From Marinilabilia salmonicolor JCM 21150 (GTDB taxonomy: Bacteria > Bacteroidota > Bacteroidia > Bacteroidales > Marinilabiliaceae), in assembly GCF_000259075.1 (NCBI RefSeq), contig NZ_AJKI01000002.1, positions 248,001 to 312,000 of the forward strand: a stretch of 64,000 nt of DNA, read 5' to 3'. Both the position numbers and the translations under genes were made by a program. The notes under the pieces are model-generated. The model worked only from the letters and a program-made list of their open reading frames with translations. It made no database searches and had not been told where the DNA came from. The first letter of the stretch is position 1. Every line of letters begins with the position of its first letter. Below are positions 48,701 to 57,361 of the stretch, piece by piece.

Positions 48701-49139
48701 CCTGATGACAGGTGTCGGAATTGTATCGCTTGCCGGAGTTGTTGTGAACAATGGAATTGTGTTAATCGATTACATCGACATAGTGCGAAAGGAAAAAAAG
48801 CTGGAATTAAACCTTTCCCAAAAAGAGAAATTGTCCAGAGATGATGAAATAAGAACTGTGATAAAGGCCGGAAAAACCAGATTACGTCCGGTTTTACTGA
48901 CGGCAATTACAACGGTTTTGGGACTGTTGCCTCTGGCCACCGGGATGAACTTTGATTTTACGGGTCTTTTAAACAACCTGGATCCCAACATATATTTTGG
49001 CGGAGACAATGCAGATTTCTGGGGCCCCATGGCCTGGACTGTCATATTTGGCCTTACCACTGCTACATTTCTAACGCTGGTAATGGTTCCTGTAATGTAC
49101 AATCTGGCCATAAGGATTCGAAACAGAGTACAAAAATAA
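45705..49139 (+). CDS. RND efflux permease (AcrB-like)
   Basis: A 1144-residue inner-membrane proton-driven pump of the hydrophobe/amphiphile class. Span 1 is IFILTAFLFIAGLMSYNSMQRELFPEI. The proton-relay aspartates lie in LFALLMALGMLVDNAIVAVENTYRH. The second half repeats the plan (LMTGVGIVSLAGVVVNNGIVLIDYI). About 100 residues longer than AcrB, owing to insertions between span 6 and 7 (a two-helix unit near 530-570) and near the C-terminus. The ATG at 45705 overlaps the adaptor; a second ATG at 45732 would avoid that. Substrate unknown. It ends seven bases before the convergent Spy-like gene. Confidence 0.95.
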   Translation: MLNNTNTYPMNQYPDNENDNEKKVERKFAPTVAALKNKNTIFILTAFLFIAGLMSYNSMQRELFPEIVVPYIMISTPYPGNSPLDIENLVTRPIEKELKNLTGVKEMSSASYQDMSLILLEFETDVEVQKALQDTKDQVDKAKSELPDDLETDPITEDLDFSEFPVLNINLSGDYSIYELKKFAEDLQEEFESLREVREADIKGVDEREIKVHVDPRKLENTNLQFSDIEFALMSENVTIGAGEIIVDGTRRAVRTEADYKNMDDIRNTIVKSEAGKVVYLRDIARIIDGFEERSSISRLNKQPVVTLSIVKKGGENLLDATDKIFSIINKKQTDNTLPQDLNITITDDQSVYIRDQISNLENSIIMGMLFVMVVLYLFMGLRNAIFTGLAIPMSMFISFLILGETGYTINTMILFALLMALGMLVDNAIVAVENTYRHFEEGYPRFKAVQKGVSEIAMPIISSTATTLAAFFPLLFWPGIMGEFMKYLPITLIIVLASSLFVALVLNPVFALQFMIHEKAGKEKKNYRKLFIITGSLAFIGIISYFAGSILWGNLMVLPLLISLLNIYILKPGAYQFQHKVLPRLEQMYEATLIKAMGRNTSKWLFFGMILLLFFSIVFYGLTNPFVIFFPDNEPKTVFITMELPLGTDIEKSNEISYEAEAIIDATLQPYNHIVQSVGVNVGNGKGDFFEASRSPNKALTTITFLDYQYRDGISTSQVMKELSDTLRTYTGAKFFVEKEENGPPVGKPVNIEISGNDFEPLVNLATRIKNTIDNSHIEGIENLEMDINMNKPQMEIHIDRDKVRRMGLSTQMVAGALRTALYGVKADTYKDGEDEYDIMIRLDDRFRHDVTSLMNFKIKIEKDGVSYHIPISAVADYTYGSTYEDIKRKDNTRVVTLSSNVIEGYNANQINTDIKKILNNEEIPAGYRWKMTGEQEDQKETSDFLFKALLIAVALIAMILVTQFNSVAKPVIILATVFLSTIGVFMGLGTFQMDFVILMTGVGIVSLAGVVVNNGIVLIDYIDIVRKEKKLELNLSQKEKLSRDDEIRTVIKAGKTRLRPVLLTAITTVLGLLPLATGMNFDFTGLLNNLDPNIYFGGDNADFWGPMAWTVIFGLTTATFLTLVMVPVMYNLAIRIRNRVQK

Positions 49140-49146
49140 TTATTAA

Positions 49147-49707
49147 CTACCTGTTTCTCCATCCCCTTCGCTGCCCATTTTGCCGGTTACCCGGTCCCCT
49201 ACCGGGGCCGCGGCCACGCCGGTATTGGTAAATGTCGGAAATGACCTCGTTAAACAGTTCCTTTTGATTGGGGTTACAAAGGTCCCTTACTTGAAGGAAA
49301 TGATCAGAAGTGGCCTTTTTCAGAGCAAATTGAATTTCCCCTGCCCTTTGAGCTAGCGAATCCAATCGCCCGGGATCGGGATTCGCTTTCTTTATCTCTT
49401 CCAGAATATTCAGGTCAATGCTGTCGAGCTGTCCCATAAACAAAGCCGCCTGCTGACGATACTGTTGCTCGATTTCTGTGAATGCGGCAATCTGTTCCTC
49501 CGAAAACTCCAGTACGCTAACCATACGATTAAATCCGGCCCCGACTCCCGTATTGGTCGATCCGGGAATGTTCCGGTACACAGTTTCTGTATCCCCCTGT
49601 TCTGCGGAAGAAACAGAAGCAGAATTCCACCACTGGAAAAGGCCCCAGCCAACAAGGAAGGCAGCAACCAGAATAAAAATGGAAAATATGATTTGTTTTT
49701 TACTCAT
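49147..49707 (-). CDS. Spy/CnrX-like periplasmic protein
   Basis: A 186-residue protein with an N-terminal membrane anchor (IIFSIFILVAAFLVGWGLFQWW) and a helical periplasmic part resembling the LTXXQ/heavy-metal-sensor group: LEFSEEQIAAFTEIEQQYRQQAA and a C-terminal helix FLQVRDLCNPNQKELFNEVI. The tail (about 160-186) is Gly/Arg/Gln-rich and disordered. It would sense metal or misfolded protein and feed the anti-sigma factor encoded just upstream, with which it overlaps by 8 bases (ATGAGTAA). The order sigma, anti-sigma, sensor resembles cnrHYX-type systems. Confidence 0.82.
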   Translation of the reverse strand: MSKKQIIFSIFILVAAFLVGWGLFQWWNSASVSSAEQGDTETVYRNIPGSTNTGVGAGFNRMVSVLEFSEEQIAAFTEIEQQYRQQAALFMGQLDSIDLNILEEIKKANPDPGRLDSLAQRAGEIQFALKKATSDHFLQVRDLCNPNQKELFNEVISDIYQYRRGRGPGRGPGNRQNGQRRGWRNR

Positions 49708-50125
49708 AAGAATAAGAATTAAGCCAGATGTCCTCTATTTGAGAACCCGGGTTGGCAGAGAAAAAATAGTCTGTGGCAATTATTTCGGTGGAGTCGGCCA
49801 GGGATGACGCTTCAGAACCGGAGAAAAGACTGGCAGAAAAAAATCCCAAAATCAAAACAACCACCGAAAGAAGAGATACAAAAGCAGGACGGGCGACCAT
49901 CCGGGATGGTTTCTCAACTCGCTCAATTTGGGCCATTATTCTTGTGGTCACAAAAGGAGAAATTTTTAGCGCCTTCTCTTCCTCCACAAAATCAAAAAGC
50001 AATTGCTCTTTTTCATACGTCTCCTTACATGAGGCACACTCATCCATATGCTCCTGCATTTCCTGTGTCATTTCACCGGACCGTTGGAGCATGGCCAATT
50101 GTTTGTTGAATTCATTACATGTCAT
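49700..50125 (-). CDS. Zinc-finger anti-sigma factor
   Basis: A 141-residue membrane anti-sigma factor. The cytoplasmic zinc-binding domain has Cys3 and HMDECASC (a HxxxCxxC motif at about 27-34). One membrane span (VSLLSVVVLILGFFSASLF) is at about 84-102. A short periplasmic tail of about 39 residues follows. It would hold the ECF sigma factor encoded 12 bases upstream until released by the sensor protein encoded after it. Its length and layout match the family. Confidence 0.87.
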   Translation of the reverse strand: MTCNEFNKQLAMLQRSGEMTQEMQEHMDECASCKETYEKEQLLFDFVEEEKALKISPFVTTRIMAQIERVEKPSRMVARPAFVSLLSVVVLILGFFSASLFSGSEASSLADSTEIIATDYFFSANPGSQIEDIWLNSYSYE

Positions 50126-50137
50126 TTCTTCAAAATT

Positions 50138-50683
50138 TTAACGGGACAACCATCCCTGTAATCTTTTTCTCGCCCTGAATATTAAGCTTTCGGTGGCCTT
50201 GGGTGACATTTCCAATACATCTGCAACTTCGGCTAAACTCAATTCCTGATAGTAAAACAATACAAACGCCTTTTTCTGTCTCGACTTCAATCTGTTGACA
50301 GCACTTTTTATCTGCTCACGCTGTTCCCTGCGCATAAGATTGATCTCTGCATCCTCATCTGCATACCCCGATTCTGTTACCTCATCAATAATACCTGTAA
50401 AAGACCTGAGTTTATTCTTTCGAGTCTTGTTGATGGCTTTATTCACGGCAATTCTGTATAACCAGGTGGAAAATGCAGCACGTCCGTCAAAAGAACTCAA
50501 GGCATTCCAGGCTTTCACAAAAACTTCCTGAGTCAAATCTTCGGCATCATCTCCGTTATGCAAAAACCCCATACATGTTTGAAAAACTTTCTGACGGTAT
50601 CTGTCCACAAGTACGGAAAAGGCCTCAGTTCGGCCGTCCTGTGCCTGTTGTACCAAATCACTGTCTGTCGGGGTTGTGTGCAT
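50138..50683 (-). CDS. ECF-type RNA polymerase sigma factor
   Basis: A 181-residue sigma-70 of the ECF group. Region 2 is FQTCMGFLHNGDDAEDLTQEVFVKAW; region 4 is SRQKKAFVLFYYQELSLAEVADVLEM with the SPKATESLIFRARKRLQ helix-turn-helix. It directs transcription of envelope-stress or metal genes when freed from the anti-sigma factor. It is the first gene of the sigma/anti-sigma/sensor operon. A 386-base secreted-protein gene lies upstream on the same strand and may be a regulon member. Confidence 0.95.
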   Translation of the reverse strand: MHTTPTDSDLVQQAQDGRTEAFSVLVDRYRQKVFQTCMGFLHNGDDAEDLTQEVFVKAWNALSSFDGRAAFSTWLYRIAVNKAINKTRKNKLRSFTGIIDEVTESGYADEDAEINLMRREQREQIKSAVNRLKSRQKKAFVLFYYQELSLAEVADVLEMSPKATESLIFRARKRLQGWLSR

Positions 50684-50722
50684 CTAATTTTTTCGAAAAT
50701 TACTTATTCCTCATTGGCAAAG

Positions 50723-50749
50723 GAGAGATGCAAAAACATTGCATCTCTC
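50723..50749 (-). other. Hairpin between the secreted protein and the ECF sigma gene
   Basis: GAGAGATGCAA (50723-50733) pairs perfectly with TTGCATCTCTC (50739-50749) over a 5-base loop. No T run follows on either strand, so it is a stable RNA structure or processing site rather than a standard terminator. Confidence 0.5.
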
Positions 50750-50790
50750 TTCGGTATCTCAAAGAAAATAAAAAATTTAATGAAGACCCA

Positions 50791-51177
50791 TTACTTTGCG
50801 GGTGCATTTCCGCGACCATTTCCACTTCCGTCACGCAAACGTCCGGTTCCGTTCTCCAGGTTATCACAAGTACCGTTTTTGTTGGAGTCGGTGAAATTTC
50901 CGTTACCTCCACGTCCCTGTCCGTTTCCACTTCGTCCAAGACCTTTTCCCTGTCCGCGACCCTGTCCGTTTCCATTTCCGGGGCCTAACCCTTTTCCGGG
51001 TCGTTTACCATCAAAATTGTCACAAACACCGTCTGCATTGTTATCTACAAATCCGGAACGAACATTTTCGGGGTTTTCTTTCTTCTGATCATTTTCAGAG
51101 TTGGTTTGTGCGTTTACGTTATTTGCGGCAAATGCGAAACCTGCAACCAAAGCTAAAGTTAAAATTACCTTTTTCAT
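50791..51177 (-). CDS. Small secreted Gly-rich protein with calcium-loop motifs
   Basis: A 128-residue protein with a signal peptide (MKKVILTLALVAGFAFAANNVNAQ). Two loops of type DxNxDGxxDN occur: DNNADGVCDNFDG (about 46-58) and DSNKNGTCDNLENG (about 96-109), each with one Cys. Between and after them are Gly/Asn/Arg repeats (GNGQGRGQGKGLGRSGNGQ). Such loops bind calcium in dockerins and thrombospondin type 3 repeats; binding here is inferred. The two Cys may pair. The Gly/Arg-rich parts echo the tail of the Spy-like protein downstream. The sequence is of low complexity, so similarity searches would be weak. Confidence 0.75.
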   Translation of the reverse strand: MKKVILTLALVAGFAFAANNVNAQTNSENDQKKENPENVRSGFVDNNADGVCDNFDGKRPGKGLGPGNGNGQGRGQGKGLGRSGNGQGRGGNGNFTDSNKNGTCDNLENGTGRLRDGSGNGRGNAPAK

Positions 51178-51261
51178 AATACTATCTTTTTAATTGTTTT
51201 CATCCTTTTGACACCAGTGAAAAAGAAATCATTCGTTTTTTTCATTAATATTAAAAAAAAT

Positions 51262-51506
51262 CATTAGTGCCTGTCCATAAAGTACCATTTGCTTCGTTAT
51301 GCTTGCCGCCAAAATACTCATTTACCCAAGTCTCTGTCCATAAACTAAGAGTTTTTCACGTGTTTGAAATAGAAAGTTCAAATTCAAGGCGTGTGAAAAA
51401 TCTAAACCGCAGAATACTAATGTATTTGAGGATTTAGATTTTGAGCAACAACGCAGAAGTTGGACTTTATAGACAAACACTACTTAGTTTATGGACAGGC
51501 ACTAAT
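51262..51506. repeat. MITE-like fold-back element (family 1, copy A)
   Basis: ATTAGTGCCTGTCCATAAA (51262-51280) and its exact inverse (51488-51506) bound about 245 bases. A third partial copy, CTGTCCATAAACTAAG (51334-51349), lies inside, as do TTTTTCAC...GTGAAAAA and GAGCAACAACGCAG. No coding frame is present. It resembles a non-autonomous transposon end pair. Confidence 0.65.
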
Positions 51507-51509
51507 TTA

Positions 51510-51536
51510 AGATTGCTCCACTACGTTTGCAATGAC
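51510..51536. repeat. Interspersed repeat (family 2, single copy)
   Basis: AGATTGCTCCACTACG followed by TTTGCAATGAC is the same unit as at 36111-36137 and 36203-36229, adjoining the right end of the family 1 element. Confidence 0.5.
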
Positions 51537-51589
51537 AAGCTTTTGTAAAAAACATAAACCCAATGTTATAATTATTGACCCCCATTCAG

Positions 51590-51637
51590 GGACCTCGTCC
51601 CATTCGTTCAGCCCTACCCCGGGTTATTGATCCGGGG
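51590..51637. repeat. GC-rich hairpin repeat in intergenic DNA
   Basis: GGGACCTCGTCCC and CCCCGG (51617-51622) / CCGGGG (51632-51637) are palindromic blocks in otherwise AT-rich DNA. The wider gap 51178-51884 holds only repeats and, at its end, the metY leader promoter; the open frame across 51575-51850 is not supported as a gene. Confidence 0.4.
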
Positions 51638-51835
51638 TTATTCAAACCTGCTCCATACGGGGACGGACCAATTCTGTCATTTACCCACTATTCTCCACCA
51701 TTTTTTTTGGGAAAAGCACTTGCAATAAACGCCTTTTACATTCTTTTAGGAGATTGGAGTGGATTGCACAATCGAAGTCAGGAAGGATTTACTGCATCAA
51801 TCTGCAACTTTTTTCAAAAATATTATTGCAATTAT

Positions 51836-51865
51836 TTGTATTCTGGATAAAGTTGTCCATATTTG
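51836..51865 (+). promoter_or_regulatory. Promoter of the metY leader
   Basis: TTTG at 51836-51839 and CATATTTG at 51858-51865 are 18 bases apart; one base departs from TAnnTTTG. Transcription would start near 51872, 13 bases before the leader peptide start codon. Confidence 0.5.
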
Positions 51866-51884
51866 CACAGAGATAATTTATTGA

Positions 51885-51998
51885 ATGAAACACAACATCG
51901 AAAATATTATTTCGGTTGCCGCAACAATTAACTGCGGAATTTCCTTCACTACCACAACAGGTATGATGATGGGACGAATGTCTATGTTCATGGCATAA
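51885..51998 (+). CDS. Methionine-rich leader peptide (37 residues)
   Basis: A short frame starts with ATG at 51885 (MKHNIENIISVAATINCG) and ends with TAA at 51996. Its C-terminal part is ISFTTTTG followed by MMMGRMSMFMA: six of the last eleven codons are ATG and four threonine codons come just before. It lies between a promoter and a pair of alternative hairpins, in front of metY, a gene of methionine synthesis. Runs of the regulated amino acid in a leader peptide are the hallmark of ribosome-mediated attenuation, as in thrL or trpL. The peptide is probably only a sensor of charged methionyl-tRNA. It was not among longer frames and no homologue is known to me. Confidence 0.7.
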   Translation: MKHNIENIISVAATINCGISFTTTTGMMMGRMSMFMA

Positions 51999-52002
51999 GT
52001 CT

Positions 52003-52105
52003 TGTGACGCATCATATCTGTATCTTTCCAAAATTTTCCGACAAAATTTGAGTTCAAATTAAATCAGATACCGGTGCGTCACAGCAACCGGTCACGAGTT
52101 TTTTT
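52003..52105 (+). promoter_or_regulatory. Alternative hairpins and T tract of the metY attenuator
   Basis: TGTGACGCA (52003-52011) can pair with TGCGTCACA (52075-52083). The latter lies in the ACCGGT (52070-52075) / ACCGGT (52087-52092) hairpin, which precedes a run of seven T (52099-52105). The two structures exclude each other. The first arm starts five bases after the leader stop codon, so a ribosome at the stop would cover it and favour the second hairpin; stalling at the ATG run would free it. A six-base spacer between hairpin and T run makes the terminator weak. Confidence 0.55.
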
Positions 52106-52123
52106 ATTTTAATTAACCTATAA

Positions 52124-53437
<1,314 letters not shown>

Positions 53438-53561
53438 AATATGTTTGAAAAAATGTCTTTGAAAAAAGTGCGATACTTTTATCCCGGAGGAATTGAAACC
53501 AGTAAAAACCAATCTTCGGGTTAACTGTTTCTATAAAAACAGGAAAACCGGTTTTGAACGC

Positions 53562-53594
53562 TTTGCTGCAAAGACAAAAATGTTCGTACCTTTG
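53562..53594 (+). promoter_or_regulatory. Promoter of the homoserine dehydrogenase gene
   Basis: TTTG at 53562-53565 and TACCTTTG at 53587-53594 are 21 bases apart and match the Bacteroidota consensus. Transcription would start near 53601. Confidence 0.55.
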
Positions 53595-53608
53595 GTCATA
53601 ACTATTTT

Positions 53609-53655
53609 GGTTCTGATATTCGGAAATATAAAATTCTGAATATCAGAACCTTTTT
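53609..53655 (+). terminator. Terminator-like hairpin in the homoserine dehydrogenase leader
   Basis: GGTTCTGATATTC (53609-53621) and GAATATCAGAACC (53638-53650) pair perfectly, followed by five T. It lies after the hom promoter, so it either ends metY transcription or is a leader hairpin that limits hom. No leader peptide was recognised here. Confidence 0.6.
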
Positions 53656-53706
53656 CTCTAACCTGGCTTATACATAAAACATTCACTTCCGCAAAAACTA
53701 AAAAAA

Positions 53707-54906
53707 ATGTCACGGCAAAAATTAAATATCGGTCTTTTCGGATTCGGCGTTGTTGGTAAAGGACTATACGATGTTCTGGAAAAAAGTCCGGCACTGGATG
53801 CCAGGGTAAGGAAAATCTGTGTTAAGCGGCAAATTAAGCGATCGCTCCCCGACGAAATGTTTTGTTACGAACCTGATGAAATTCTCGAAGATGCGGGCAT
53901 CAATACCATTGTGGAACTAATCGACAATGCGGATGATGCCTATTTTATTGTAAAAAAAGCCCTACAAAAAGGGAAAAATGTGGTTTCAGCCAACAAAAAG
54001 ATGCTGGCCGAAAACCTCACAGAAATGATGACACTTGCCAAAGAAAACAATGTCTCTTTGCTTTATGAAGCCTCCGCATGTGGCAGTATTCCGGTAATCC
54101 GAAACCTGGAGGAATACTACGACAACGATCTTTTGCTTTCGGTAACAGGAATTCTCAACGGTTCATCCAACTACATTCTTTCCAAGGTTTTCGACAATAA
54201 CGAAAGCTATGCCGATGCTCTGAAAAAGGCACAGGAACTGGGCTTTGCAGAGTCCAACCCCTCTTTTGATGTGGATGGTTTCGATTCTCTGTTCAAATTG
54301 ATCATTCTTACCATGCACAGCTTTGGGGTAGTCGTATCACCCGATGAAGTCCTCAACTATGGCATTTCCAATATTTCCGAATTTGACATCAACTATGCAC
54401 GCGAAAAAGGGTACAAAATAAAACTGGTAGGCCAGGTAGAGCGTCTGCGCGATAAAAAAATCGCCCTCTTTGTGCTGCCACGCTTTGTAACCCGCGACAA
54501 ATATATTTACAGCGTGGAAGATGAATTCAACGGGGTGGTAATAAAAGGGGTAGCTTACGACAAACAGTTTATGTTTGGCAAAGGAGCCGGTGGTCATCCT
54601 ACCGGAGCCGCTGTACTTTCAGACATTACAGCACTCGGGCATCATTACAGGTACGAGTACAAAAAGGCCAATTATTTCGGGGGCTTCAAATATTTTAAAG
54701 AGGGGACCATTGAAGTATATCTAAGATACAGCAATCCTGATGTTTTGAAAAACTTTGAATTCAAATCGGTTTCCGAAGAGTATCATGGCCCCAAATATCA
54801 TTACAAGATTGGATTTATGAGGCTGGACAAACTCATAGCCATCAAAGACAAATTGCGGTCGCTGGATATCTTCCTGGCTGCAACGGGCAAAGCCCTGAAT
54901 TATTAA
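53707..54906 (+). CDS. Homoserine dehydrogenase
   Basis: A 399-residue monofunctional enzyme. The NAD(P) fold is LNIGLFGFGVVGKGLYDVL, followed by VVSANKKMLAE and the catalytic/substrate segment ASACGSIPVIRNLEEYY and ILNGSSNYILSKVF. It reduces aspartate semialdehyde to homoserine, the branch point to methionine and threonine. The C-terminal 85 residues lack the standard ACT fold motif, so threonine feedback cannot be claimed. It is downstream of metY, with its own promoter and a leader hairpin. The start is the ATG at 53707. Confidence 0.93.
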   Translation: MSRQKLNIGLFGFGVVGKGLYDVLEKSPALDARVRKICVKRQIKRSLPDEMFCYEPDEILEDAGINTIVELIDNADDAYFIVKKALQKGKNVVSANKKMLAENLTEMMTLAKENNVSLLYEASACGSIPVIRNLEEYYDNDLLLSVTGILNGSSNYILSKVFDNNESYADALKKAQELGFAESNPSFDVDGFDSLFKLIILTMHSFGVVVSPDEVLNYGISNISEFDINYAREKGYKIKLVGQVERLRDKKIALFVLPRFVTRDKYIYSVEDEFNGVVIKGVAYDKQFMFGKGAGGHPTGAAVLSDITALGHHYRYEYKKANYFGGFKYFKEGTIEVYLRYSNPDVLKNFEFKSVSEEYHGPKYHYKIGFMRLDKLIAIKDKLRSLDIFLAATGKALNY

Positions 54907-54918
54907 GCCGGTGTTGAA

Positions 54919-55623
54919 TCACCCGGCCGCAATACCAATGGTGAGCACCGAAATCCGAACACCGCTCACATGAGAAAAAGCAGCGCAAAGAGCTTCGATG
55001 GTGGCACCTGTGGTTATCACATCATCCAGAATCAGCACATGTTTATTTTGGAAAAGATGAGGATGAAGAACCTTAAATATTCCTTCCACATTTTGCCACC
55101 TTTCGTAGCGTCCTCTTCGGGTCTGACTCGCCGAATGCACAGTGCGGATGACAGATTCGGAATTGACCGGGTGTTTGGTGATTTCACCTATCCCCCGGGC
55201 AATAATCTGGCTCTGATTGTATCCCCGGATTCTTTGTTTTTTCGGGTGTAAGGGCACCGGCACAATGCAGTCAATTTTTTCGGCCAATGCCTCCTTCAGC
55301 AGAACGCGACCAGCCAGTCGTCCCAGATAAACACCGGCATTTTTGTCTCTTTTGTATTTAAGCTGATGGATAATTTGCTGAAGCATTTCACCTTTGCGGT
55401 AAAAAAACAGGGACGTGGCAAACTCAATTTTTGCTCTTCCCCAAAACATCTGTTCCACCGGATTTCCGGGCACTTTCTCAAACCAGGTACGGGGCATTTC
55501 CGACTCGCATCTACGACATAAACCCGTGCGGCCTGCTCCGGGCCATTCACCACACCCACGGCATATTTCAGGAAAAACCAGGGCGGCTATACCAAAAAGA
55601 TATTTTCGAAAAAGATCAGGCAT
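54919..55623 (-). CDS. ComF-family phosphoribosyltransferase-like protein
   Basis: A 234-residue ComF homologue. The zinc ribbon is FPEICRGCGEWPGAGRTGLCRRCE and the PRPP site is HVLILDDVITTGATIEAL. ComF family members take part in DNA uptake or related repair; the reaction catalysed is not firmly known. The gene lies convergent with the homoserine dehydrogenase gene (12-base gap) and 39 bases from rmuC on the same strand. Confidence 0.92.
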   Translation of the reverse strand: MPDLFRKYLFGIAALVFPEICRGCGEWPGAGRTGLCRRCESEMPRTWFEKVPGNPVEQMFWGRAKIEFATSLFFYRKGEMLQQIIHQLKYKRDKNAGVYLGRLAGRVLLKEALAEKIDCIVPVPLHPKKQRIRGYNQSQIIARGIGEITKHPVNSESVIRTVHSASQTRRGRYERWQNVEGIFKVLHPHLFQNKHVLILDDVITTGATIEALCAAFSHVSGVRISVLTIGIAAG

Positions 55624-55662
55624 CAGGTTTGGGTTTTGGGATTAGGTTTTGGGGTTCATTTT

Positions 55663-56991
55663 TTATTCCCCTTCATTTTCTTCCAGAGTTTCCATCAACT
55701 CCTTACTTTTTTCGGCTGGTAACTCCTGCACTTTTCTGAGTTTTCGCATCATCACATTGGTGCGGGTTGTGACGAGCGTTTCAATTTCATTATTGGCCTG
55801 GTTGAGACGCTCCTGGGCTTTACGAAGGACTTTACCAAACTCTCCAAACTGGGTTTTTACAGCGCCCAGAATCTCCCATACTTCACTGCTTCGTTTTTGA
55901 ATAGCCAGTGTACGAAAGCCCATTTGCAGACTGTTCAGCATAGCGGCAAGAGTGGTTGGGCCGGTCACAATTACTTTATACTCTCTTTGTAAAACAGCAA
56001 CCAGGTCGGGCTGTCGAACCACCTCTGCATAGAGCCCTTCCACAGGTAAAAACAAAACTCCAAAGTCAGTCGTATGCGGGGGATCCAGATATTTATCCCG
56101 AATTTCGGCGGCTGATTTTTTAACGGCCGTCACCAATTGTTTAGTGGCCAATGCCATTCCTTCTGCATCACCTTTATCAAAAGCCAACTGCAACCTCGCA
56201 TAATCCTCCTGCGGAAACTTGGCATCAACAGGCATATACACAGCTTCACCATTTTCGGAACTCCCAGGCAATTTAATGGCATACTCCACATGCCCGGCTG
56301 AATCGCGTCTGGTTTTGACGTTTTTTTCATATTGTTCAGGGGCCATTATTTGCTCAAGAATATTGCCCAGCTGAATTTCCCCAAGCACTCCGCGCGTTTT
56401 AACATTGCTGAGCACTCTCTTGAGATCTCCGACTTCCCCTGCCATACTTTTCATCTCCCCCAGTCCTTCACGCACGGCTTCCAACCGTTCGGTAACCAGT
56501 TTGAATGAATTCCCCAGTCTTTCCTCTAACGTTTTGTGTAATTTTTCGTCCACTGTTTGACGCATCTTTTCCAGCCGTTCTTCAGTCGATTTCACCAATT
56601 CATCCTGCTTTCGGGCCATATCGTCAAAGCGCTGCTTCTGCAGATTCTTAAAATCAGCAACATTATTGGAAAATGACTCTCCGAAATTCTTTAACGATTG
56701 AGCCAGTTCCTGACGATTAGAAAGTGCATTCCGGTTCATTCCTTCCTGCATTTTAAACAACTGTTCCTGCAAGACTGTGGTAAGTCTGTCAAGGTTCTGA
56801 GACAACTCCTGACGGTTTTGCTGCAGAGAATTTCCGAGTTCGGAACGATTGTCCCGCAATTCCTCCTTCATTACCTGACGCACAACATCCTGCAAATCAC
56901 CGTTTTTATTATGCCCCAAACGAATCAGCAAAATGGATAGAAGAATCACACACAACAAAAGCAAAGCGAGAAGAATACCATCAAAAATCAT
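55663..56991 (-). CDS. rmuC: RmuC-family DNA recombination protein
   Basis: A 442-residue protein with one N-terminal span (DGILLALLLLCVILLSILLIRLGH), a long coiled coil (about 40-185) and the RmuC nuclease-like domain: GVLGEIQLGNILEQIMAPEQYEKN, the VDAKFPQEDYARL motif and TDFGVLFLPVEGLYAEV. RmuC restricts large inversions at inverted repeats in E. coli. The start is the ATG at 56991. It is the upstream gene of the rmuC-comF pair. Confidence 0.93.
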   Translation of the reverse strand: MIFDGILLALLLLCVILLSILLIRLGHNKNGDLQDVVRQVMKEELRDNRSELGNSLQQNRQELSQNLDRLTTVLQEQLFKMQEGMNRNALSNRQELAQSLKNFGESFSNNVADFKNLQKQRFDDMARKQDELVKSTEERLEKMRQTVDEKLHKTLEERLGNSFKLVTERLEAVREGLGEMKSMAGEVGDLKRVLSNVKTRGVLGEIQLGNILEQIMAPEQYEKNVKTRRDSAGHVEYAIKLPGSSENGEAVYMPVDAKFPQEDYARLQLAFDKGDAEGMALATKQLVTAVKKSAAEIRDKYLDPPHTTDFGVLFLPVEGLYAEVVRQPDLVAVLQREYKVIVTGPTTLAAMLNSLQMGFRTLAIQKRSSEVWEILGAVKTQFGEFGKVLRKAQERLNQANNEIETLVTTRTNVMMRKLRKVQELPAEKSKELMETLEENEGE

Positions 56992-57107
56992 AAGAGAAAG
57001 TTTTCCAACAAAAATAATGATGTCCGGTTAAAGCCCCCATGGTTTCTCGGCAAAAGTTCAGCAAGAAAACACTTCGGAACAGCAACTATCCGGACATCAA
57101 AACATTA

Positions 57108-57361
57108 AGTCTGCTCAGAAAAGTAAGTAGGGCGCGCTGAAAAACGCATGTTTTTTAACTATTAAACACTTAAAGCATGTCAACAAGTTAATAGGTGCAA
57201 GGTTATCTCACAAAATACTCCTATTCTTTTGCACTTGTATATAAGAAAACGGCTAATCAAAAGAACAAAATTTGATTCACCGCTCCAATCTCGAAGTATT
57301 TCAATACTCCTTCGGTCGGATCGCCTTGTAAATTCTGCTCTTTTGACTTTTTCAGCAGACC
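57108..57361. repeat. Intergenic fold-back element (family 3)
   Basis: AGTCTGCTCAGAAAAG (57108-57123) and CTTTTTCAGCAGACC (57347-57361) are imperfect inverted ends about 250 bases apart; GGTCTGCTGAAAAAG is a common type of insertion-sequence end. The gap 56992-57549 holds no gene; the 65-codon frame at 57180-57377 lies wholly within the repeat. Confidence 0.45.

Noticed and set aside
50723-50749. Hairpin as intrinsic terminator
   Set aside because: Stem is good but there is no T run on either strand; kept only as a structure.
51575-51850. 91-codon open frame upstream of the metY leader
   Set aside because: It runs through GC-rich palindromes and the metY promoter region, has no recognisable domain and odd composition; best explained as repeat DNA.
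51789-52031. 80-codon Cys/His-rich frame on the minus strand opposite the leader peptide
   Set aside because: The His-rich part is the complement of the ATG run of the leader; no promoter or homologue seen on that strand.
53441-53524. 28-codon frame after metY as leader peptide of hom
   Set aside because: It lies upstream of the hom promoter and shows no run of Met or Thr codons.
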